Shown here: positions 1 to 6,660 of the stretch, piece by piece
How the letters are laid out: every line of letters starts with the position of its first letter
Numbering within the stretch: the stretch's first letter is position 1
Source of the DNA: Deltaproteobacteria bacterium UBA7527
Lineage (GTDB): Bacteria; Desulfobacterota; Syntrophorhabdia; Syntrophorhabdales; Syntrophorhabdaceae
DNA: 9,635 nt
NCBI GenBank assembly: GCA_002478225.1
Contig: DLMV01000042.1
Span: forward strand, 70,592-80,226
Direction of reading: 5' to 3'
Program-made: the position numbers and the translations under genes
Notes under the pieces: generated by a model
The model's input: only the letters and a program-made list of their open reading frames with translations
What the model was told of the DNA's origin: nothing
Database searches by the model: none

Positions 1-1
1 C

Positions 2-1759
2 CTTTTTATTATGCACGTCTTTATGCCGAATGTCGGAGGGACGATAGCGCAGCCACGAGAATTCCTCATCTGGATAGGCATAGCGACCATTATTCTCCTC
101 GGGATCCTAAACGCCGTCATCAAAGGCAGGTTCATAGAATCTCCATTTAAAATATTCATCCTGTCATTTGCGGTATTGATCCTTTCAAGCAGCATATTCA
201 ACCCTGTTAGGAACATGGATGTCTTCATCATGCATTCCATGAAGCTCATGGCGGGAATACTTCTCTGGTTTGCCCTTCTGCAATTTGATCTGACCGACAG
301 GGAAAGGCTCTCGATCCTGCTGCTTGTATTCATTTCCGTTGCCATAGAATCCGTCATAGGGGTTATGCAATTCTTTGGACTTTACAGGTATATCCCCATC
401 ACCCCTGCCCCTGAGACAGGCATGGTCGGAGGCGCGTTCCAGCAGAGGAACCTCTTTGCCTCATGGGTGGCCATAGGGCTCGCCATCTCCTTTTACTTCA
501 TATTCACCGAGAGGTTCACACGCTATCGCGGAAAGATGAAATCAGCCTTTTTTGCCTGCGTTGCCTTATTATCATTGAGCCTGATCATTTCAGGGTCGCG
601 AACGGGCATCATAGGCGCCGGCCTTGCAGTGATGGTGATCCTTGCATCAAGGGCAGGACACTATGCATCTGCAAGAAGATATTTAACGCTCTGGCTCGTG
701 ATATTTTCTGTTGGCATAGCAGGCGGCTATACGCTGTTAGGCGTTCAAGAGAAGCTTGGTATCGAAAAACCAACGGTAAAGCAGATAAAATGGTTCTCAG
801 ATATTCAACATCCCAATATTCAAAGCCGCATACTGATGTGCAAAACATCTTTTGAAATGTTCAAGGAAAAGCCGGTCTTCGGGCAGGGGTTTGCTAATTT
901 CGGGAGCCTTTACATGTACTATCAGGCAAAGACGGCAAAGTCGAAGCCAGAGTACAAAGAGTTGATCAGCAATTATACAAACCATCCCCACAATGAGGTC
1001 TTCAAGGTAATGGCGGAAAGCGGCATTGCAGGGATAGCGGCAATTCTTATTGTGGCAGCAGGCTTTATCACGACGCTTCTACGATCGAAACGGGAGGAGG
1101 CAGGGCTGTATGTTGCCATCTTGACGCCCCTGCTCATACACATGATGTTTGAGTATCCATTGGAATTGTCCACCGGCCATTATCTTGTGTTCTTGCTGTT
1201 TCTCTCCATGGCGACCTCGCATTCTGTCAAAGAAACAAAATTACATATAAAAAAATCCGCCATCGTAGCAATCCTTTCCTGTTCTGTGCTCCTGTATATA
1301 AGCGCAACAGGATATATGGCCAGGACTTTCTATGATTACATGAACATGGTCATCTATCACAGGGACTACGGGGAAGGCAAGAAGCCGTCAGTGAAGAATA
1401 TAGAGGGCGCCGTGGACAACATATACCTCAGGAACTGGGCAAAGCCGACATATATGTTCGTGACGGCTGAAGATGCGGTGAGGGATGCAGGAAAAAACAG
1501 AGATTTTCTTAACGATTTCTTGAAGTGGAGCAATTCCGAGAAACAGAGGCAGCCCATTACGGAGGTCTTTTACTATGACGCCAGTGTTTTGCTCTCCATG
1601 GGCATTCACTATAAACGGCATGCCTATTTCGATGATGCAATGAACACCGTGGAAGAGGGGCTGTATCTGTATCCGAACAATAAGGATTTAAAGGCATTAC
1701 GACCCAGGATCTTTTCGGAGGCGGTTAAGGCAATTTTTCAACAACTCCATGGCAAATAG
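2..1759 (+). CDS. PglL/PilO-type O-oligosaccharyltransferase, O-antigen ligase family (5' partial)
   Basis: Polytopic inner-membrane protein of the Wzy_C / O-antigen ligase superfamily. Members move a lipid-linked glycan onto lipid A or, in the PglL/PilO branch, onto Ser/Thr of pilins in the periplasm. Counting from the ATG at base 11 (582 residues), about ten hydrophobic segments are visible. A QRN motif lies at 145-147, SGSRTG at 194-199, GQGFANFG at 291-298 and the family-defining HPHNE at 325-329 in the large periplasmic loop. An HMMFEYPLE stretch at 377-385 resembles the Wzy_C_2 region typical of PglL-like enzymes. A soluble helical, TPR-like tail covers about 515-575. The frame stays open to the left window edge, and the ATG at 11 is preceded by a T-rich run with no ribosome-binding site, so the true start is probably outside the window. 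It ends 108 bases before a prepilin gene on the same strand, which favours pilin glycosylation over LPS ligation. Substrate and acceptor are inferred. Confidence 0.85.
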   Translation, partial: LFIMHVFMPNVGGTIAQPREFLIWIGIATIILLGILNAVIKGRFIESPFKIFILSFAVLILSSSIFNPVRNMDVFIMHSMKLMAGILLWFALLQFDLTDRERLSILLLVFISVAIESVIGVMQFFGLYRYIPITPAPETGMVGGAFQQRNLFASWVAIGLAISFYFIFTERFTRYRGKMKSAFFACVALLSLSLIISGSRTGIIGAGLAVMVILASRAGHYASARRYLTLWLVIFSVGIAGGYTLLGVQEKLGIEKPTVKQIKWFSDIQHPNIQSRILMCKTSFEMFKEKPVFGQGFANFGSLYMYYQAKTAKSKPEYKELISNYTNHPHNEVFKVMAESGIAGIAAILIVAAGFITTLLRSKREEAGLYVAILTPLLIHMMFEYPLELSTGHYLVFLLFLSMATSHSVKETKLHIKKSAIVAILSCSVLLYISATGYMARTFYDYMNMVIYHRDYGEGKKPSVKNIEGAVDNIYLRNWAKPTYMFVTAEDAVRDAGKNRDFLNDFLKWSNSEKQRQPITEVFYYDASVLLSMGIHYKRHAYFDDAMNTVEEGLYLYPNNKDLKALRPRIFSEAVKAIFQQLHGK

Positions 1760-1789
1760 CGCAAAAACGATCTTTTTTTCAATTTGCGC
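1759..1789. repeat. Short inverted repeat after the ligase gene
   Basis: GCGCAAA at 1759-1765 is matched by its exact reverse complement TTTGCGC at 1783-1789, leaving a 17-base loop that contains a run of seven T. It starts at the last base of the ligase stop codon and ends two bases before the -35 box of the pilin promoter. The T run sits in the loop rather than after the stem, so it is not a standard intrinsic terminator. It could be a weak attenuating hairpin, a binding site for a dimeric regulator, or chance. Confidence 0.3.
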
Positions 1790-1791
1790 CA

Positions 1792-1821
1792 TTGACATTC
1801 CCGGGCAATGTATCGGATAAT
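1792..1821 (+). promoter_or_regulatory. Sigma-70-type promoter of the prepilin gene
   Basis: A perfect -35 hexamer TTGACA at 1792-1797 is followed, after an 18-base spacer, by GATAAT at 1816-1821, a 5/6 match to the -10 consensus. An A/T-rich stretch at 1771-1785 lies where an UP element would be. Transcription would start near base 1828, giving a leader of about 40 bases. The leader begins just after or within a small A/T hairpin (AAAAAT 1825-1830 with ATTTTT 1835-1840). The match predicts strong, house-keeping expression of the pilin, independent of the ligase gene upstream. I see no GG-N10-GC sigma-54 promoter of the kind that drives pilA in several proteobacteria. Confidence 0.7.
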
Positions 1822-1854
1822 GTGAAAAATAGAAATTTTTAGAAAATAATCAAG

Positions 1855-1860
1855 AAGGAG
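1855..1860 (+). promoter_or_regulatory. Ribosome-binding site of the prepilin gene
   Basis: AAGGAG at 1855-1860 ends seven bases before the ATG at 1868, an ideal Shine-Dalgarno placement. It fixes the start of the prepilin, giving a 12-residue leader that ends in Lys-Gly. Confidence 0.8.
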
Positions 1861-1867
1861 CGTTAAG

Positions 1868-2518
1868 ATGATAATTTTCAGATCCTTAAGGAACCGCAAG
1901 GGTTTCACGCTTGTAGAGCTGGCGATCGTATTGGTGATCATCGGCATAATCCTCGGGGCAGTGCTGAAAGGGCAGGAAATAATCAATAATGCAAAGATGA
2001 AGAGGGCGTATAATCAATACAGAGAAATAATGGCCGCTATTTACACGTACTACGACAGATACGGGAAGTTTCCGGGAGATGACAATACGGCAGCCGACAG
2101 GTGGGCAGGGACACGCAACGGAAACGGCAATGGCATAATAGAAGGAGGGACCACGGGCACTGACGCAGCGCCGGGAAGCATGTTCACGTGCACCGATACC
2201 ACCGATACTGAAACGTGCGCACTCTGGGAACATTTAAGGCTGGCAAATATGATATCAGGGCCCCAAACAGCAGGGTCATCCAGGTTAAACCCGGCCGATG
2301 CTTATGGAGGGACCATAGGGGTTGCAAGCGTTCCTGTTCCCTCTGCAGGCGGTCTGACCGTCAACTGGATCGGATTGACCTCAATTCCTACGTATGTGGC
2401 AATATCCCTTGACACCCAGAATGACGATGGAGTTGCAACCACAGGCTCGATCCGCGCTTTGAATCCTTATGTTCCTGCAACGCCGGACGTCCCTATCAGC
2501 TTGTTTTTCAGATTGTAA
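1868..2518 (+). CDS. Type IV prepilin (class III signal, MSHA-like or pseudopilin-type)
   Basis: Pilin or pseudopilin subunit of 216 residues. The positively charged leader (residues 1-12) ends in KG, followed by mature FTLVELAIVLVIIGIILGAV (13-32), the classic prepilin peptidase and N-methylation site. Glu17 is the conserved Glu5 of the mature protein. The hydrophobic alpha1 helix continues as an amphipathic helix to about residue 65, reaching a YYDRYGKFPGDD motif (61-72) seen in a class of large bacterial prepilins. The globular part has a NGNGNG loop (84-89) followed by IIE, resembling a calcium-binding loop, a Cys108/Cys117 pair that could form a disulfide, a Thr-rich stretch (95-115) and an ALWEHLRLANMISG segment (118-131). 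It has its own promoter and ribosome-binding site and lies opposite the assembly operon, ending 17 bases from that operon's last gene. Isolated strong expression suits a major subunit, but a minor pilin is possible. Confidence 0.88.
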   Translation: MIIFRSLRNRKGFTLVELAIVLVIIGIILGAVLKGQEIINNAKMKRAYNQYREIMAAIYTYYDRYGKFPGDDNTAADRWAGTRNGNGNGIIEGGTTGTDAAPGSMFTCTDTTDTETCALWEHLRLANMISGPQTAGSSRLNPADAYGGTIGVASVPVPSAGGLTVNWIGLTSIPTYVAISLDTQNDDGVATTGSIRALNPYVPATPDVPISLFFRL

Positions 2519-2535
2519 TTCAGGGATTTTGTACA

Positions 2536-3771
2536 TTATTTATACTGAACAGCCTGTTCCTGGATCTTTACCGTCTCTCCTGAGATCCAGCACTCCCTGC
2601 TATCGGAAAGCCGGACCCTGTACCAATTCATCCCCCGCCCGTTCTTCAACCCCTCTATGACCTTTAATACAACTCCTTTCGATGCCCAGGAGATAGGGGT
2701 GGAGTTAAGAGATGGTATTGGCCTGAGGTTGGCTGAGCTGACAACAACAATTGCAAGCCTTTCACCCTCCTGCTTTTGTTCCTTGCCTGCTTCCGGGACT
2801 GGAACGCCTTTGTCTGCTTTTGGATCAGCGCGAACCTCCAGCGTGGTTGATGGGGAGCTGTAAAAGTAGTACTTATAGACAATTGTACCGGAAACAATGA
2901 CGACAATTGCAAGCCCTGCTGCGAGTACGTAACGCAGAATATTTGAAAACCCTGCCCTCCCCTTTGCGCCCTCGGCGAGATGCTCAATCGCATACCTGAC
3001 ATGCTTTTTGCCTATACTCTTATTTCCATCGATGTAGGCGGCCATCAAAGACCGGGAAGCCACGAGGTTTATCAAACGCGGAACTCCCTTGGAGAACTTA
3101 TGGATAAGCCGCTTTGCCTTTTCGTCAAAGGTGGGGATGCCTTTCCCTGCCTTGATGAGACGGTAACTTATGTAGTCGAAGGTTTCGCTCATGCTAAGGG
3201 GCATGAGTATTGCCTTTACGGTCATGCGCTGGTTCAGTTGCCGCATGTGCTCAGAAGAGAGCTTGTTTTTCAATTCAGGCTGCCCTATGAGCACGATCTG
3301 CAGTAATTTTTCCTTTTCCGTCTCAAGGTTCGAGAGCAATCTCAGCTCCTCAAGGGTTTCATCAGGAAGGTTCTGGGCTTCATCAACAATAATGACCACC
3401 CGCTTCCCTTTTTCTGATGTACCAAGCAGGAAATCCCTGAACGCCTTGATGATCTCATTCTTGTTCTTTTGCTCTACAGGGACTTTAAAGTCCTCAAGGA
3501 CAGCGAGGAGGAACTCTTCCGGGTTCAGTCTTGGCGTGAGGATGAGCGCGATCTCAGCCTTGTCCTTCCACTCATCAATAAATACCTTCAGGATTGTGGT
3601 TTTGCCTGTGCCCGGTTCGCCCGTTGCCAGAAAGAACCCTTCCTTCTGTTCTATGGCAAACTGAAGGGAGGTGAGAATCTCGTTATGTTCCTTTGAAGGA
3701 TAAAAATAGGCAAGGTCCGGCGTTATTTTGAAAGGGTCCTCTTTGAGGCCAAAGAATTCAAGGTAATCCAT
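2536..3771 (-). CDS. ExeA/GspA/MshM-like AAA ATPase with C-terminal SH3-like domain
   Basis: Membrane-anchored ATPase of 411 residues. The N-terminal MDYLEFFGLKEDPFKITPDL is typical of the ExeA/GspA/MshM family. Walker A GEPGTGKT is at 51-58, Walker B VVIIVDE at 125-131, a sensor-1-like IVLIGQPE at 159-166 and a sensor-2-like KGVPRLIN at 228-235. One transmembrane segment (about 279-301) separates this cytoplasmic AAA module from a charged, Pro-containing linker and a periplasmic bacterial SH3-like domain (about 340-403: ANLRPIPSLNSTPI, then a WYRV strand and CWISGETVKI). In Aeromonas, ExeA works with ExeB to place the secretin through peptidoglycan and carries a peptidoglycan-binding domain in the corresponding position. 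Here an SH3-like fold appears to substitute. The start codon overlaps the upstream platform gene's stop (TAATG), so translation is likely coupled. It is the last gene of the minus-strand operon. Confidence 0.87.
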   Translation of the reverse strand: MDYLEFFGLKEDPFKITPDLAYFYPSKEHNEILTSLQFAIEQKEGFFLATGEPGTGKTTILKVFIDEWKDKAEIALILTPRLNPEEFLLAVLEDFKVPVEQKNKNEIIKAFRDFLLGTSEKGKRVVIIVDEAQNLPDETLEELRLLSNLETEKEKLLQIVLIGQPELKNKLSSEHMRQLNQRMTVKAILMPLSMSETFDYISYRLIKAGKGIPTFDEKAKRLIHKFSKGVPRLINLVASRSLMAAYIDGNKSIGKKHVRYAIEHLAEGAKGRAGFSNILRYVLAAGLAIVVIVSGTIVYKYYFYSSPSTTLEVRADPKADKGVPVPEAGKEQKQEGERLAIVVVSSANLRPIPSLNSTPISWASKGVVLKVIEGLKNGRGMNWYRVRLSDSRECWISGETVKIQEQAVQYK

Positions 3772-4988
3772 TACACCTTGCCCACCTTTGAGACAAGATC
3801 ATATACAGGGAGCAGTATCGCCATTATCATAATGATAAAAATTATTCCTACAATTGTTATGAGGACAGGCTCTATCATCTTGCTGAGCTTCTCGGAAATA
3901 TCATCCAGCTTTTTTATATAATATTCCGAAAGGAACGAGAATTGTTCATCAAGGTTCCCGCTTGTCTCGCCGATGTTCACCATCCTTACAATCATCAGGG
4001 GGAATATCTTGTGCTCCTTCAGGGCATCCGATATCCTGCTTCCCAGGGAAATGCTTTCTTGTGATGCAGCGATCGCTTTCTTCAGCACCGAATTGCCCAC
4101 AACGCTTGCCACAATATCAAAAGCCCGGTCGATCATCAGGCCGGCGGCTACGAGTATCCTCATCTGTTCGGCGAACAATGCGAGCAGCTTATTGTAGACA
4201 ATAAGCTTCACGATGGGGAGCCTCAAGAGCATCAAATCGATATAGTAGCGCGTCTTCTCTCTGCTTCTCAGTATCTGGATAAGAATAACTATCCCGATAA
4301 TGCCCGCGACTATCAGGTACCAGTACGATGTAACAATACTGCTCACCTTCATCAGGACCCGTGTAAGGGTAGGTATTTTCACCCCCATATCCTTGAACAT
4401 ATTCATAATCTTCGGAAGAACATATACAAGCCAGAAGGCAAGCGCCCCCGATGTGGTAATGATAGTAAAGATAGGATAAAAGAGCGCCCTTTTTATTGCC
4501 TGGTTTAAATCCTCAATCCGTTGCAGGTGGGTTGCTACGTCAGAAAAACTTTCATCGAGACGTCCGGTTGACTCCCCTACCTTCGCAAGTCTGATAAAGA
4601 TATCAGGAAATATTCTTTTATGTACGGCAAGCGCTTCTGAAAAACTTGTCCCGAGTCCTACCTGAGACTTTATATCTGTAAGCACAGATCGAAGGGTTTT
4701 ATTCTCCACGCCTTCCATGCCATCTTCTAATGCGGTCAACAGGGGTATGCCTGCTTTCAACATTACCGAAAGATTCCGGGCATATTCGATAATGTCTGTT
4801 CTCTTTATCTTTTTCGAAGAGAGGAAGTTGCTCAACTTCGCTGCAAGATTGCTTGCCTTTTTCACGGCAAGGATTTTGAAGTTTTTCGCCGCAAGGTCCT
4901 CGTACACCGCGCTTATATCTCCCGCCTCAACGAGCCCGCTTATTATTGTGCCATTGATATTTATCGCTTTATAAGTGAAGTAGCTCAT
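3771..4988 (-). CDS. GspF/PilC/MshG-type inner-membrane platform protein
   Basis: Integral inner-membrane platform of a type IV pilus or type II secretion machine. It couples the cytoplasmic assembly ATPase to pilin extraction. The 405-residue length is normal. The N-terminal region (MSYFTYKAININGTIISG, 1-18) is the usual GspF/PilC opening. Two tandem T2SSF domains follow, at about 65-190 and 267-392, each with the diagnostic motif: KVGESTGRLDE at 136-146 and NIGETSGNLDEQF at 338-350. Transmembrane segments are at about 171-193, 222-240 and 373-394, the last following the family's IEPVLI motif. The ATG overlaps the ATPase gene's stop by four bases (ATGA), with an AGGG ribosome-binding site seven bases upstream. 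Adjacent ATPase and platform genes are the normal arrangement for these machines. Subfamily (MshG rather than PilC or GspF) is inferred from the cluster. Confidence 0.93.
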   Translation of the reverse strand: MSYFTYKAININGTIISGLVEAGDISAVYEDLAAKNFKILAVKKASNLAAKLSNFLSSKKIKRTDIIEYARNLSVMLKAGIPLLTALEDGMEGVENKTLRSVLTDIKSQVGLGTSFSEALAVHKRIFPDIFIRLAKVGESTGRLDESFSDVATHLQRIEDLNQAIKRALFYPIFTIITTSGALAFWLVYVLPKIMNMFKDMGVKIPTLTRVLMKVSSIVTSYWYLIVAGIIGIVILIQILRSREKTRYYIDLMLLRLPIVKLIVYNKLLALFAEQMRILVAAGLMIDRAFDIVASVVGNSVLKKAIAASQESISLGSRISDALKEHKIFPLMIVRMVNIGETSGNLDEQFSFLSEYYIKKLDDISEKLSKMIEPVLITIVGIIFIIMIMAILLPVYDLVSKVGKV

Positions 4989-6631
4989 CCTGTTACCCTG
5001 ATGACTTCCTCTAAGCTCGTTATCCCTTCAGCGGCCTTCCGCAACCCGTTTTCTTTTACAGGTGTCATTCCTTTTTTCAGGGCAGCGGCCTTCAGGGCTG
5101 TGATGGATACGCCTGTGAATATCAGCTCCCTCATTTCATCATCAATTGTTAATATCTCACCGATCAATGTCCTCCCCGAGTACCCTGTATTATTGCACTT
5201 GGGACATCCCTTGCCCTTGAACCCGACATTGACGGAAATGCCATATTCCTTGAACTGCGCCATTTCGTTGTCATCCAATGGATACTCAGTCTTGCAGAAC
5301 CTGCAAATCTTTCTCACAAGGCGCTGGGCAATAATGGCAAGAAGCGATGTGGAGAGCAGAAACTTGTCAACCTTGAGGTCAAGAAATCTCGGTATTGACG
5401 TGATTGCATCGTTGGTGTGGAGGGTCGAGAGCACAAGGTGTCCTGTTATCGATGACCTGATCGCAATACGCGCCGTCTCTTCATCCCTTACTTCTCCCAG
5501 GAGCATAACATCAGGGTCTTGCCTCATAAAGTTTCTTCCAGCGAGGGCCAGATCGTATCCTACTTTCTCGTTCACCTGTGTCTGCTTTACAAAGCTCAGC
5601 TTATACTCAACAGGATCCTCGACGGTAATTACATTTCTCTCCAGAAGGTTGATCTCCCTTAACGCCGCATAAAGGGTCGTGGTCTTTCCGCTGCCTGTAG
5701 GACCGACGATAGCGATAATCCCGTAAGGCTTCTGAAACAGTTCTTTAACCTTCCCGGCGCTTGAACTGTCAAACCCGAGATTGTTGATATCCAGCAGATA
5801 TCCGGTGCCCGCCAGGATCCTCATCACAACGTTCTCGCCGTATATAGTAGGGATCGTAGATACGCGGACATCATATGATTTATCCAGGAATGGAAAGGTA
5901 AATGAACCGTCCTGGGGCAAGCGGGTTTCTGCTATATCTATCTGGGACATGATCTTTATCCTCGAGATAACGCCGTTATGAACAACCTTGTGGAAGGCAT
6001 GGCGGTGCTGGAGCACGCCGTCAATCCGGAAGAAGACATCCACAATATTCGAGAAAGGGTTGATATGTATATCGGTTGCTTTCTCCCGTATCCCATCCAT
6101 GATTATCAGTTCAGTAATGGAGGCAATTTGAGGGCCTGTTGCAGCGCCTGTTCGGTTTATCTCTTTAATGATGCCGTCTATTCTTTCCTGGACGGGGTTT
6201 TCAAGAAAATAATAACCCCTCTCCAGGGCATCACGAAAGCTGTCAGGGTCTGCAAGAAAGACCTTTGGATATTCCTTTGTAATGCTTACAACTCTGTCGA
6301 CCGCCACAATGTTGCTCGGATTTGTCACGCCTATGCTCATTTTCCCATGGTCAACCTCAATGGGTATGAATTCCCCCTTTTCGGCAACATCCTTTGGTAT
6401 CATTTTCAGCGCATCCTCAGAGATGCGATATTCGCTGAGGTCGATAAACTCTATCCCGAACTGCTCTGCAAGCGTCTGACCAAGCTCTTTTGATGTGATG
6501 AACCCCAACCGTACAAAAATATCACCAAGCAGTTCACCGGTAATTTTCTGGTGAACTAAAGAGATCTTGAGCTTGTTGTCATTTATCAGCCCTTTTTTCT
6601 TAAGTATATCCCCAAGTCTGAAAGCGGCCAT
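4985..6631 (-). CDS. GspE/PilB/MshE-type assembly ATPase with MshEN domain
   Basis: Hexameric secretion ATPase (548 residues) that powers pilin polymerisation from the cytoplasm. The N-terminus fits an MshEN c-di-GMP-binding module: a 24-residue motif from Arg5-Leu-Gly to Gln28, a five-residue spacer, and a second 24-residue motif from Leu34-Leu-Gly to Gln57. The catalytic half has ATDIH (185-189), FRIDG (201-205), RLPQDGSF (237-244), Walker A GPTGSGKTT (310-318), Asp box ITVEDPVE (335-342), Walker B MLLGEVRD (376-383) and His box GHLVLSTLHTND (397-408). CxxC pairs at 443/446 and 476/479 form the zinc-binding tetracysteine of assembly, not retraction, ATPases. No key residue is missing. It starts 29 bases after the secretin stop, with GAGGAA and AGGA purine runs before the ATG. 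No retraction ATPase is seen in the window. Confidence 0.95.
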   Translation of the reverse strand: MAAFRLGDILKKKGLINDNKLKISLVHQKITGELLGDIFVRLGFITSKELGQTLAEQFGIEFIDLSEYRISEDALKMIPKDVAEKGEFIPIEVDHGKMSIGVTNPSNIVAVDRVVSITKEYPKVFLADPDSFRDALERGYYFLENPVQERIDGIIKEINRTGAATGPQIASITELIIMDGIREKATDIHINPFSNIVDVFFRIDGVLQHRHAFHKVVHNGVISRIKIMSQIDIAETRLPQDGSFTFPFLDKSYDVRVSTIPTIYGENVVMRILAGTGYLLDINNLGFDSSSAGKVKELFQKPYGIIAIVGPTGSGKTTTLYAALREINLLERNVITVEDPVEYKLSFVKQTQVNEKVGYDLALAGRNFMRQDPDVMLLGEVRDEETARIAIRSSITGHLVLSTLHTNDAITSIPRFLDLKVDKFLLSTSLLAIIAQRLVRKICRFCKTEYPLDDNEMAQFKEYGISVNVGFKGKGCPKCNNTGYSGRTLIGEILTIDDEMRELIFTGVSITALKAAALKKGMTPVKENGLRKAAEGITSLEEVIRVTG

Positions 6632-6660
6632 AGTTCCTATTCCTCAGATATATTCTGCTG

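Noticed and set aside
11..13. ATG at base 11 as the true start of the ligase gene.
   Set aside because: No purine-rich ribosome-binding site precedes it, the frame is open to the window edge (Leu-Phe-Ile upstream), and the first residues look like the end of a membrane helix. A start outside the window is more likely.
1759..1789. GCGCAAA/TTTGCGC hairpin as an intrinsic terminator for the ligase gene.
   Set aside because: The T run is inside the 17-base loop, not after the stem, and the downstream bases are not T-rich. I list it only as an inverted repeat.
2144..2315. Repeated GGAGGGACCA at 2144-2153 and 2306-2315 (with a similar string near base 36), considered as a direct repeat.
   Set aside because: Each copy simply encodes Gly-Gly-Thr in frame. 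The similarity does not extend beyond those codons, so it is coding coincidence.
2547..2559. Perfect short palindrome GAACAG-C-CTGTTC near the convergent gene ends, considered as a terminator or operator.
   Set aside because: It lies inside the last codons of the ExeA-like gene, the single-base centre is too tight for an RNA hairpin, no T tract follows on either strand, and 6-bp palindromes arise often by chance.
3191..3664. Open frame of about 157 codons on the plus strand opposite the ExeA-like ATPase.
   Set aside because: It is Ser/Phe/Arg-rich with no recognisable domain or ribosome-binding site, and lies wholly antisense to the Walker A/B region of a well-supported gene.
5001..5672. Open frame of about 223 codons on the plus strand opposite the GspE-like ATPase gene.
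   Set aside because: It mirrors the most conserved part of the ATPase, has a low-information Ser/Leu/Arg composition and no start signals. It is a shadow frame.
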